Source of the DNA: Symbiodinium microadriaticum
Taxonomy: Eukaryota > Sar > Dinophyceae > Suessiales > Symbiodiniaceae
Length of the DNA: 64,000 nucleotides
Direction of reading: 5' to 3'
NCBI GenBank assembly: GCA_001939145.1
Contig: LSRX01000333.1
Span: 313,396-377,395, forward strand
Shown here piece by piece: positions 46,986-55,702 of the stretch; the stretch's first letter is position 1; every line of letters begins with the position of its first letter. Made by a program: the position numbers and the translations under genes. The notes under the pieces are model-generated. The model was not told the DNA's origin, ran no database searches, and was given only the letters and a program-made list of their open reading frames with translations.

Positions 46986-47650
46986 TTCAACGGCGATCAA
47001 GAGAATGCCTCCAAGCTGGTGACCGCGGGCAGCACTCTCAGGTGCTGGGCGAAATTCTCACTCTCATGCGACGCTGGTTGGCTGGGTGCTATCTGGTGTC
47101 TGCTGATGGCCACGCTTTCGTGCCCTTCGGAAATGGAGTTTCTGGGGGCGTCGGTGAAGGATGGCGGATGGGACGCTGCCTTCTTTACCTTGTTCCTGCA
47201 TGTGGTCTTTGTGGGTTTGGGGATTGCATGCTCAGCATTGGCTGCTCGCTGGCCTTCCTGGAGGGCGACACCTAGAAGAATGAATGGAAGTCGCTACCGG
47301 AGCGGTTCTGGGAGAACCCGCTCTGCCCGACTTCGCCTACGAGCTCTTCGTCATCGTCTACGGCTGGGTCGCCGTCGTCGAGGAGGCTTGGAGAGTTCAG
47401 GGATTGAAAGGCTGGGGTGGCAGTGCCTCCACTCTGGGCATCGCGTTGCCCGCTGGCTGGGGCGCAGTCGCCGCGGTGAACATCGTCTTTGGCGGCGTCG
47501 AGTTCGTGGTCGGGACCCTCGCTCCTGGCTGCTGCTTGGCTCTGCGGCCGTCTTTCCGCCGAGGCTGCGGGAGGACCTTCGGCTTTTAGGAGGGTGGTCT
47601 TCTTGTCGCGTTTGTCAGGGTCCTGGTCTCTTGTTTCCTTGCAAGGGTCA
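46986..47650 (+). CDS. Uncertain 5' part of ORF1, hydrophobic segments in shifting frames
   Basis: Three successive frames each give a plausible hydrophobic stretch: LGAIWCLLMATLS and LFLHVVFVGLGIACSALAA (about 47080-47250), YELFVIVYGWVAVV (about 47339-47380) with WGAVAAVNIVFGGVEFVVG, then LLVAFVRVLVSCFLARVMG (about 47600-47657). The alternative single frame open across 46878-48635 is strongly Arg-rich between 47284 and 47640 and looks like a shadow frame there. Either ORF1 has a membrane-like N-terminus that has decayed by frameshifts, or this is a GC-rich 5' untranslated region. Confidence 0.3.
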
Positions 47651-47690
47651 TGGGGCTGCTGTGTTGAGCAAGGGCCCGCGGGCCAGAGAC

Positions 47691-48540
47691 GTATCGAAGA
47701 GCCTGGGAGCCGTTAAGATGGGAACGGACCCGAGGACCGAAGAACATTCGAAGAGCCTGGGAGCCGTTAAGATGGGAACGGACCCCAGGACCGAAGAACA
47801 TTCGAAGAGCCTGAGGGCCATCAGTAGGCCGTGCTCACCTAGCCCTCCTGGGCTCCCCAGGGCATCTCCCCGCGATCGGTGCCGCCATGGCTCATCGTCG
47901 TTCTTGTCAGTTGGGCTGCTGGCTGCAGGCGGTGTGGCTGCTTGCCTTGGTGCCGTCACGTGGTGCCACGTTGCTTCCTGCTACGAGGCGCAGTCCCAGG
48001 ACTTTTGCAAGGGTCTCTTTTGTGACGGGTTTAGGTTAGCCATCTATGCTGCCGTGAGAGTTGGCGAAGCCTCGCACCCGGGACCCGGTGGATCTCGCAA
48101 ATCCGCTCGTAAGCGTGCACAGAAGCAGGCTCTTGCTAATGCATTTGCAAAGGGGCCGGCCGGCCTTAATGCTCTCTTGAAGCCCTTGATCAGGGCAGCT
48201 CTTCAGGAAGTGTTGCAGCAGTCCCTTGAGGGCGAAGGCTTGGCTGGGCTCCTCGCGGGTGCGCAGGCTCCTGCATCGCAAGCTGCGGCACCTCAGCGAC
48301 ATGTATCTCTTAAGGGCCCCAAGGGCGAAGGCAAGAGCAAGGGTGTAGGTGCCAAGGCTGGTGCAGGCGCCACTGGTGTTCCTGAGGCCTCTTCGGGTTT
48401 CGGTTCTAGGTTTCCTAGGAAGGGTGATGCCCAGGCTGAGCCGAAAGGCAAAGGCAAAGGTAAAGGTAGCAAGAACGGCAAAGGCGGCAAAGGTCCTGAT
48501 TCGTCAGGTGGCTCCGTTGTTGCTTCAGCGGCGCGGGGGC
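47691..48540 (+). CDS. LINE ORF1, N-terminal segment with R-V-G-E-A-S-H-P-G-P signature
   Basis: Open frame with the 18-residue repeats, then YAAVRVGEASHPGPGG (about 48048-48095), a signature I associate with dinoflagellate retroelement proteins. A basic segment follows (SRKSARKRAQKQALANAF) with a Leu/Ala-rich helix, then a Lys/Gly-rich linker of KGKGKG type (about 48440-48505). This is probably the start of the ORF1 nucleic-acid-binding protein. At about 48530 the family-like sequence jumps to the next frame at a run of five Gs (gcgggggcg). Confidence 0.6.
47695..47816 (+). repeat. 54-bp in-frame tandem repeat near the ORF1 start
   Basis: Units start cgaagagcctgggagccg at 47695 and 47749, with a partial third at 47803. 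Length 54 bp equals 18 codons (SKSLGAVKMGTDPRTEEH), so repeat number can vary without changing frame. Confidence 0.9.
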
Positions 48541-49352
48541 GATGTGCAGACCTTTGCTCGCATTGTTGCCGATTGGAGTGCTCGGGCAGGCCCTGCTACT
48601 TCCTCTGCTGGTGCTTCGGGGCCCGTAGCTGCTGAGGACTGGGTCGAGAACCGTTGGCGTGCAAGGCCTTCTTTCTTCAACTGCAACAGCTTTGCAGATA
48701 ACCTTGATGATATCGAAGATGCTCTCGAGGCGGGATCTGCTTTCCTTGCCCAGGTTGGTGCCAAAGATCTGAAGCAATCGGTCAGTATGTTGAGTGGAGG
48801 GTGCCCCAGTGGTACCGTCCTTCTTTACCTTGGTGCCGAGAGCGCCGACCTCGACGCCGTGCGTAAGGACTTCCATGTGGAGTCTAGGCATGTTCCCGGC
48901 ATCTTGAAAGGCCAGCATCGTCTTAGGAAGTGCTTTTGCATATTGATTGATGGTGCTTCTCCGAAGCTTGCGCCTGCGGTTGACTTCGTCAAAGCGGCTG
49001 CTCCTCGTACTAAGGACCGGCCCGCTTCTGTCGTCATGCGAGCTTCCTTTTTCAAGGAGTTCTGTGGGGACTCGTTTGTTCAGGTCAAGGCCAGACCTGC
49101 CCAGGCTATTCGCCGATGGTCCGGCCGACTCCTTCCTGCTGATCCTGGCGCCATTGTGGACTCCTGGGGCTGGGTGACGAAAGGCCTGGATGAGGTCACC
49201 GGCTTAGTGCGTGTTACTCGCGAGTCTGCTGCTGCGCTGCTCGCCGCGAGTGGGACCCTGAACGATGTTGCAGCTTTCTTTTGCCCGGTGAACTGGGCTG
49301 ACTTTGCAGTTACCATGCCCTCTTTGCTATGGTGCAACCGGGAGGAGGCCGA
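48525..49352 (+). CDS. LINE ORF1, middle segment, unknown domain
   Basis: Continues ORF1 in a second frame. Normal soluble composition: DVQTFARIVADWSARAG (about 48541), WRARPSFFNCNSFADNLDD, VLLYLGAESADLDAVRKDF, FCILIDGASPKLAPAV, and ending near TMPSLLWCNREEA (about 49311-49350). No family recognised. The junction to the next frame falls at the ggaggaggccgaacaaggg stretch near 49345-49360. Loss of frame at low-complexity Gs could be mutation, an assembly error or ribosomal frameshifting. Confidence 0.55.
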
Positions 49353-50340
49353 ACAAGGGTCCGCAAGCTTGCTGCTGATCATGGTTTACATTGTGTTGGA
49401 GCCAAGCTTGCTGTGCGGCTCGACGCTCTGGACCCCCGCATCATCCCCAAGAAGGGCGGCTGGGAATTGCGCGGAGCCCTCGTTGAGTGGCACCTGGCCG
49501 ACATCCAGAACCTTTTGGAGCAAAGCGGCTTTACCGAGGTTGAGGTCCAGAGCCGGACCCACCGTCGCGGGGGGCATGTTTGGCACTTCCAAGCGGTTCG
49601 TCCTGACTTTCGCGAGTTCATCCCCATTGAGTTGGTTTCTGACGATGGGGCGGAGATTGTTTGCGAGGCCTCTAGGTGCGGGCCCAAGCGGATTCGCAGG
49701 GAGGTCCAGCCTGTGCGGCCGGAGAGGACTCAGAGCTTCAGGCCGGCGCCGCTTGCAGATTTCATTCGTACGGCTGTCTTCAAGGCCCTGCCTAAGAAAG
49801 CGGACCAACCGCTTCAGAAGCCCAAGCCGGTGACTGCACCACCCATGGACGTTGATGCCGATGACGACGAGGACGATGACTTGGTTGATGTCACTGATGA
49901 GGTTGTCGGTGCTAAGCGCGCCTTGCCTGGCGAGGTGGTGTCTGGCTCGGAGGCCGCTGGGGCGAAGAAGTCCAAGAGTGTGCCATTTCCGCCGACGGCG
50001 CAGGTCATCGCTAACAAAGGGGGTGGTGACTGCTTGTTTCATGCTGTGGCCCAGGCCGTCAGTGAGGTCGAGAACCGTAAGGTCGGTCATCGCCAGGTCC
50101 GGGCGGCCCTTGCCGACTGGGAGGTTTCCAATTCGGAGGTGCTCACTCCGCATTGGGATGGGTTGGGGCCAGACTCCAAGGACCTCCGGGCTGCTGGCTT
50201 CTCCGCTTACTGTGATGCCATCCGCAAGCAGGGCAGCTGGGGCGGATATCTCGAAATTTTCGCTACCTCGGTTGCGCATAACCTCAATATCCTGGTGTTG
50301 TGCAGGGACGCGGTCCACAAGTTCCCGGCCAATGCCCAGG
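49353..50340 (+). CDS. LINE ORF1, segment with OTU-type cysteine protease domain
   Basis: Starts VRKLAADHGLHCVGAKLAVR and continues through an acidic linker (about 49840-49910) to VIANKGGGDCLFHAVAQAV (about 50007-50063). That carries the D-C-L-F-H catalytic core of OTU (ovarian-tumour) deubiquitinase-like proteases, followed by the helical part ending ATSVAHNLNILVLC (about 50262-50305). OTU enzymes cleave ubiquitin chains. An OTU domain inside a retrotransposon ORF1 is known from some elements, but its role is unclear. The catalytic His lies after another frameshift at about 50340. Confidence 0.7.
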
Positions 50341-51610
50341 ATCGGGGCACTACATCGTGCTCAAATATGATGCCGCTCACTACGAGTATGTGCGTATGGA
50401 AGGCAAGGACATCGCCACTCTCTGGTTGACGGCTGTCGTCCCCGACTTCAAAGGTCGCCGGGGGGCTGGTCTGGACTTTGCTGCTTACGAGGCCGGGTCC
50501 TCCACGGGATCGGCTTCCACCCGGGGCCGTGGGCGTGGACTTGCCGTCGCCTCCGCCTCTCTTGGTCGAGGTGGGCCTGCATTAGACTTTGCTGCTTACG
50601 AGGCTGGGTCTTCTGCTAGGTCGGTTTCTTCTGGCGGCCGTGGGCGTGGCCTTGCTTTCTCCAAGTACGCTGCTTCGGGCACGTCTCAGGCAAGTGGTGC
50701 TCCCGTGAGTAAGGGTTCCAAGAGGTTCTGTGGTGCCCTCTCGCGTGCTTCGAGTTGCTCATCTGGCGTTTGTCCTGCTTCCATTGCTGCGGGAGCTCCT
50801 GCTTCGACTCGGGGTGAGGATGAGGTCGCGGAGCCGGCGGAGGTCCCTGCCGAGCCTGCCATGCCAAGGTTTCCCAGTAAGTACTTTGTGCGGCCTGGTC
50901 TCTACCGGGCCAAGTGTGATCTCTGCCCCTTTGTCAAGGAGACTGATAACGCCCCTCTTGCCGGGGTCTACCTGCACCAGCATCGCGTGCGCAATCATGG
51001 GGGTGCCGGCTGCCCTGGACCTCGCAAGGTTGTTTATGGTGTCGGTAGGCTGAAGGCAGGCGAGGTTGCCGCTTGGAAGTGCCCGGTTGCCGGCTGCAGG
51101 TATGGCATCACGTGGCCCAGGATTGCTTCCCTCGGTGGCACTACTACTGTTAATAAGCATAAACTTGCGCATCGGCTCGCCAGGCACCCAGATGTCTCTC
51201 GCAAGCAGTGGTGGGCTTTGTGTGCATCTCAGACCCCGGGCTTAGGGGCTCGGCAGAGAGCTCTCGCGCTGAATCGTTCAGCTGCACGACACCTCCGGGA
51301 GGCTGTCTTCCCCGAGGGTTTCAAGATCTTCACTTGCCCGTATGTTCGGAAGGCGAAGGGCAAGCGCAAGCTTGTTACGTCCCGTGTCGGCCAGTGCCCT
51401 TCGTGTCGTCGCATCTTTCGCAAAGTTGGTCAGGCCAAGGCACATTCCTGTGCGAACCCCTCGCCACCCGCTATCCTTCGGGCTCGCATCAAGCAGATCC
51501 GTGCCTTGCTTACCAGGCCACCTGTTGGGCATGGCTTGGGCGAGGAGGTATTTGTTGGCATGTGCCGTTCCGCGATTGTGGCATTTGAGGACTGCTTGTC
51601 GCAGCAATGA
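50341..51610 (+). CDS. LINE ORF1, C-terminal segment: end of OTU, RG-rich repeats, zinc fingers
   Basis: Begins with GHYIVLKYDAAHYEYV (about 50345-50392), which supplies the OTU catalytic His (H-Y-E). Two 37-residue repeats built on LDFAAYEAGSS (from about 50471 and 50582) with RGRGRGLA tails follow. Then come zinc-finger-like blocks: CDLCPF...HQHRVRNH (about 50918-51000), CPVAGCRYG...HKLAHRLARH (about 51081-51187) and CPSCRRIF...HSC (about 51392-51454). RG repeats and zinc fingers suit an RNA-binding ORF1 protein. The stop TGA at 51608-51610 overlaps the ATG of ORF2 at 51607-51609. Confidence 0.72.
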
Positions 51611-54600
51611 ATTGGCTTTCCACGTTGAACTTGGGCCGCGGCGGGGTGTCTAAAACTGCGGAAGCTCTGGCCTCCTTTGATGCACCTCCTGATCTTCTTG
51701 CTTTACAAGAGCTTGGTTTGAATCCTGAGTCTCGGGTACCCTACATTCAGGATTGGCGTCGCAGGGGGTACTCGTGTATCCTCGGCCCCGGGGACAGGTG
51801 GACCAAAGTGGGTCTTGTAGCTCGTTGTCCCATTTCCCCTTTTGCCTTGCCGCGCCAGGAGGCCAACGATCGTGTGGTTGCGGGCCTCTGTGAATTCATT
51901 TATGAGGGTCGTGTTCAGAAGACCGTGGTGGGCTCTGTTTATGCCCATGCGGATGACGAGGCTTCGGCCTTCGATCTTGTACAGTCGGTCATTGGATCCC
52001 TGCATGCGGTTGGTTTGCCCTGGATTCTTCTGGGGGATTTCAATTTGACTTTGGAGCATAGAGGGTTACAGTCGCTCTGTGCCCGAGGTACCTGCGTACC
52101 TCTTGATTTTGCCTTTGAGGCGCCAAGCTCGTTGCCGGCCACTCGGGTCAATGGCACTCGCCGCATCGATTTCGGTTTGACGTGCGGCAAGTTTCTTCCG
52201 TTGGAGCTCCGTCACTACTTGTCGGTCTCCGACCACTTTGCAGTCTCGTACTGCTTCGATTTTGAGCCGTGGCGCTCCATGCGCTCTCCATCTCGTGTTC
52301 CTCTTGCGGAGTGCAGTGAAGACGAGATTGAGGCTAAATTCGTTTCGGGCTTTGATCAGCTTGATTTTGTTAGTTTGCTGGAGGCTGGTGATGTCGACAG
52401 TGCCTGGGCTGCGCTTAGCGGCGCCGCCGAGCGTGCTTTGACCGAGGCTTCTCCTGGCACCTCTGTTCCCCGTGCTGATTTGTGGGATCCTGCGGCTGCC
52501 CCCCAGGTTGCCAAGGGTGCTCGATGTGATGAACCCGTTCTGCTTCGCCGGCTCCGTCGGCTGCATCGTCGGTTGCTGCAGCTTCAACGTCATCCTGCGG
52601 ACGTTTGTCTGCGGTCCACTGCGCTGCGTTCGCTTTCTTCCCTCGCGACCACGGTCCCGGAGTTGTGTGCGTGGCGTGATGGTTCCCTCCCTGAGCTGGT
52701 TGCGAGCGTTCTGGCCGCCATTTCGCGGTGCCAAGCTGAGCTCAAGACTGCGAGGCTGGCTCGTTGGAGGGATGAGGTCTCGATTTCGCAGTCTAAGGCC
52801 ATTGCGTGGGTGAAGCAAAGGGTCGCTGCTGAGGCGGCGAGTCGCCCGCCTGCTCGGCGTGATCCTGCTGTTCCTGTTCGTGCGGTGCACCCGGTCAGTG
52901 TTATCCGTGAGGCCGAGGAGGAGTGGCTCCCCCTGTGGACTCAGGAGGCCCCTCCCCTCGATGCGTTCGATGAGATTTTGCGTGAAGTTGGTCAGGCGCA
53001 ACCGGTGTCGCAGGTGTCTGTTTCCTGGACGGGCAAGGCGCTTCGTCATCGGGCCAAGGCCATGTGTGGTCGTGCTCCTGGGCATGATGCCTGGGGTCCT
53101 GAGGAGATCCTCAGATTGCCGAATTCTTGGTTCGACTCGCTCGCTCGTCTTTGGCAGGTGGTGTGGTCGTCCGGGCGCGTTCCCTCTTCCTGGAAGCGTG
53201 CTCGCGTTGCATTGTTGCGCAAACCGGATGGTGGTTGGCGCCCGCTTTCCATCACGCCGATCGTTTGGCGCCTCGGGTCTCAGCACGTTGTGCGCTCCTT
53301 GCGGGCATGGTGCGCCTCCTGGGCTTCGCCTCACATCCTTGGGGGGTTAGCGCAGAGATCGGTTGAGCAGGCGCACGTTCGGATCAGTGAGGCGATGTCG
53401 AGCCGTGAAGCTCGACTTTTTGTTGCACAGGACCTGTCCAAGTGCTTCGATTCTGTCTCGATCGATCTTGCCGCCCGTGCTCTTCAGCACTGGGGTGCTC
53501 CGCCTCAGCTCATTGCTCTTCTTCGCTCCTTTTACTGCGGACAGGAGCGGCTCTTCAGCCATGGCGGTCAGGTTGGTGGCCAGTGGCATGCCGTTTCCTA
53601 TGGCATCCTTCAGGGATGTCCCCTTTCGCCTCTCGTCGCCGCTGCGATTCTCCAGGTGTGGGCGCTGTTAGTGTGCCGGGATGGTATCGACGGAGTTGTC
53701 TATATCGACGATCGCACGATGTGGACTGACGCCATCGGTGCTGAGGCTGATCGTGCCATGCGTGCTGCCTTGCAGAGGAGTGCTCGTTTCGACTCCGCTT
53801 GTCGGTGGCGCTGCCGGCCCGGTAAGTGCCAGATCGCGGCTTCTGACTTGCATTTGTATGAGGGCTTCGTCCGGGATATCGGTTACCCCGCTGGTCCGGT
53901 GTTGACCGTCCTTGGTTTGCGCCATCACACACACGGCGGCTGCGCCCCTGATCGGGTCGAAATCGATGAGCTCAGGCTGCGATGCCGGTTCTTGCGCATA
54001 CTTGGTCTTGCGTATGGGGCTCGGACCTCCATTCTGCGGTGTTTGGTTATGGCCAAATTCACGTGGGTTGCGGCCGTCGCTACCGAGGTGCCATTCGATT
54101 TTGCTGCCCTGCGCACCGAAATCTGCTTGGCCCTCGTCGGGCAGATTGCCCTCAGGGATTGTCCTCGGGCCCTGGTGTTCGAGATCTTCGGATGGGATTG
54201 CGACCCCCGCTTCGCTTTCGAGTGGGCCTCGTTGCAGGTGGCTGTCCGGTGGCAGCTACGGCTTCCGGTGTGGCACGAGCGAGTCTGCCTTCGTTTTGCT
54301 TTGAAGCATTGGCCAGTGCTGCTCCCCGGCGCTGCTGCTGTTCTCCAGCACTGGGCTTGGTGGGCTTCTGTCGATGGGACCACCATTCATCGGAGGGACG
54401 GGGGCGGTCAGCTCCGCAGCTTCCGCATTGGAGTCGACAGCCTGTCACTGTTGCGAGGCTGGTTGAAGCATGAGTTCAAGCGTACTGCTTTGGCCGATGT
54501 CTGCCGCATCGCTACGTCGCTGCACCGCTCCGATGACCCGACTCTTGCACAGGGTATTGTTTTGCCGAAGCCGGCCGCCCATCTTGCATTGTGCGCCCGT

Positions 54601-55542
54601 GCTCACCGTCAGATGTTCTTTGCCCAGGGTGCCACCAGGCAAGCTAGGCAGGTTTGCTTAGGTTCAGGTTGTTCGGTGTGGTTCCAGAACGCGGCGCACA
54701 AGCGTCCCAAGTCTCAGTGGCACATTCGCTGCTTCTGTGGGCGTGAGTTTCCCAGCAGGCCGCACCTTGTGTTTCAGTGTCCGGAACTAGAGTCCATTCG
54801 CAGGGACCATGGGGTCGGCGATCCTGTTGATCGTGCTGAGGAAAGGTTGCTGGCTGTGGCGGTGCCGGAGATGCCGCCTCCTCCCCGTGCTCGCCCGCTC
54901 CCTGAGGCTCGGGATGAGGTTGTCAGGATGCTGCAGGTTGCTCTTCGCGGCAGCCCCGCGCTGCTTCTTTGCGCCACTGATGGCTCCGCCAAGGATTCCG
55001 TGGCTGGGTGGGCCGTTGCCATCGAGGCGGCCGGCGTTTCTTCTTCACTGCTCGAGTCGGAGGATCACCTGCCCTTCATTGCTGAGATCTTTGCTCTGGT
55101 CACCCTCCTCGAGGCACTCGCGATCCTGGCCGTGTATGCCCCTCTTCCTGCGGTACATGTGATCTGCGATTGCCAGGCTGCCCTGAAGGTTTGCGAGTCT
55201 TCGTACCAAGGCCCTTTCCTGGTGCTTTCGCGCCGGGTTCGCGCTGCCTCCGAGGCGCTGCGCCGCTCAGGCACCGTTCTCTCCTGCACATGGGTGCCAG
55301 CTCATGGGCGAGTCTCCAGTGGCTGGCGGCCTCCTGAAGGAGTCTCTGAGGACCGAGCTCGGCAGCTCAACGCGGCCGCCGATGCCGAAGCAAAGCGATG
55401 CGTGCTCCTGGCATGGCAGGGCTCAGACCGGCGTGATTGGCATCGTCGCCTTTGCGATGCTCGTGATCGGGAGACGAAGTTTCTCCGTGCCGCTACTGCC
55501 GTAGCTTCGCGGTACTCTCAGTGGGTTGCAGAGGCTGCCTAG
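51607..55542 (+). CDS. LINE ORF2: AP endonuclease, reverse transcriptase, RNase H (1311 aa, intact)
   Basis: Nicks target DNA and reverse-transcribes the element RNA at the nick. Residues 1-220 form an apurinic/apyrimidinic-type endonuclease: LLALQE (E35), GDFN (143-146), RRIDFG (185-190) and SDH (208-210). Residues about 535-710 form the reverse transcriptase: LRKPDGGWRPLSIT, QDLSKCFDS (with the first Asp), GCPLSPL, and YIDD at about 699-702 as the catalytic box instead of the usual FADD. A CCHC-like cluster (CFCGREFPSRPHLVFQCPE) lies at about 1041-1060. Residues about 1122-1265 form RNase H: ATDGSAKD (D), AEIFALV (E), ICDCQAAL (D) and NAAADAEAKR (D). All catalytic residues are present and there is no internal stop. 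The ATG is supported by its position inside the ORF1 stop and by the endonuclease starting at residue 2. Confidence 0.93.
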   Translation: MNWLSTLNLGRGGVSKTAEALASFDAPPDLLALQELGLNPESRVPYIQDWRRRGYSCILGPGDRWTKVGLVARCPISPFALPRQEANDRVVAGLCEFIYEGRVQKTVVGSVYAHADDEASAFDLVQSVIGSLHAVGLPWILLGDFNLTLEHRGLQSLCARGTCVPLDFAFEAPSSLPATRVNGTRRIDFGLTCGKFLPLELRHYLSVSDHFAVSYCFDFEPWRSMRSPSRVPLAECSEDEIEAKFVSGFDQLDFVSLLEAGDVDSAWAALSGAAERALTEASPGTSVPRADLWDPAAAPQVAKGARCDEPVLLRRLRRLHRRLLQLQRHPADVCLRSTALRSLSSLATTVPELCAWRDGSLPELVASVLAAISRCQAELKTARLARWRDEVSISQSKAIAWVKQRVAAEAASRPPARRDPAVPVRAVHPVSVIREAEEEWLPLWTQEAPPLDAFDEILREVGQAQPVSQVSVSWTGKALRHRAKAMCGRAPGHDAWGPEEILRLPNSWFDSLARLWQVVWSSGRVPSSWKRARVALLRKPDGGWRPLSITPIVWRLGSQHVVRSLRAWCASWASPHILGGLAQRSVEQAHVRISEAMSSREARLFVAQDLSKCFDSVSIDLAARALQHWGAPPQLIALLRSFYCGQERLFSHGGQVGGQWHAVSYGILQGCPLSPLVAAAILQVWALLVCRDGIDGVVYIDDRTMWTDAIGAEADRAMRAALQRSARFDSACRWRCRPGKCQIAASDLHLYEGFVRDIGYPAGPVLTVLGLRHHTHGGCAPDRVEIDELRLRCRFLRILGLAYGARTSILRCLVMAKFTWVAAVATEVPFDFAALRTEICLALVGQIALRDCPRALVFEIFGWDCDPRFAFEWASLQVAVRWQLRLPVWHERVCLRFALKHWPVLLPGAAAVLQHWAWWASVDGTTIHRRDGGGQLRSFRIGVDSLSLLRGWLKHEFKRTALADVCRIATSLHRSDDPTLAQGIVLPKPAAHLALCARAHRQMFFAQGATRQARQVCLGSGCSVWFQNAAHKRPKSQWHIRCFCGREFPSRPHLVFQCPELESIRRDHGVGDPVDRAEERLLAVAVPEMPPPPRARPLPEARDEVVRMLQVALRGSPALLLCATDGSAKDSVAGWAVAIEAAGVSSSLLESEDHLPFIAEIFALVTLLEALAILAVYAPLPAVHVICDCQAALKVCESSYQGPFLVLSRRVRAASEALRRSGTVLSCTWVPAHGRVSSGWRPPEGVSEDRARQLNAAADAEAKRCVLLAWQGSDRRDWHRRLCDARDRETKFLRAATAVASRYSQWVAEAA

Positions 55543-55702
55543 TGCCTCCTATGGAGCCGGAGCAGTTAGGGGATTCTGAGAGGTTTCGCACCCTGCTGTC
55601 GTAGCGTTGCGGTACTCTCAATGGGTTGCTGAGGCTGCCTAATGCCTCCCTCTGGAGCCGGAGCAGTTAGGGGATTCCGAAAGGTCTCGCACCCTGCTGT
55701 TC
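55501..55702 (+). repeat. 100-bp tandem duplication at the LINE 3' end
   Basis: Unit 1 (55501-55600) holds the last 14 codons of ORF2, its stop and 58 bp of 3' sequence. Unit 2 (55601-55702) repeats it with roughly ten differences and a small insertion. The element ends at unit 2. Confidence 0.88.

Larger units (their letters stand above)
46878..55702 (+). mobile_element. LINE (non-LTR) retrotransposon with OTU-bearing ORF1 and intact ORF2
   Basis: A long two-ORF non-LTR element. ORF1 covers about 47.7-51.6 kb in three changes of frame and includes the R-V-G-E-A-S-H-P-G-P signature, an OTU-type protease domain and zinc fingers. ORF2 (51607-55542) encodes AP endonuclease, reverse transcriptase, a zinc motif and RNase H without interruption. 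There is no LTR. The 3' end at about 55702 is defined by a 100-bp duplication and a change in composition; there is no poly-A tail. The 5' limit is uncertain: 46878 is only where the continuous open frame begins. The intact ORF2 suggests recent insertion. Confidence 0.85.

Noticed and set aside
47284..47640. Continuous single frame 46878-48635 as one 585-residue protein
   Set aside because: Between 47284 and 47640 this frame is strongly Arg-rich while another frame gives ordinary hydrophobic protein sequence, so the middle of the long frame is probably not translated.
47695..47816. Regular repeat units considered as a CRISPR array
   Set aside because: Units are contiguous with no unique spacers, in frame with ORF1, and the genome is eukaryotic.
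52066..53334. 422-codon open frame on the - strand
   Set aside because: It lies wholly opposite LINE ORF2, is Arg/Thr/Pro-rich, and has no motif; it is a shadow of a GC-rich coding strand. The same holds for the - strand frame at 49386-50318.
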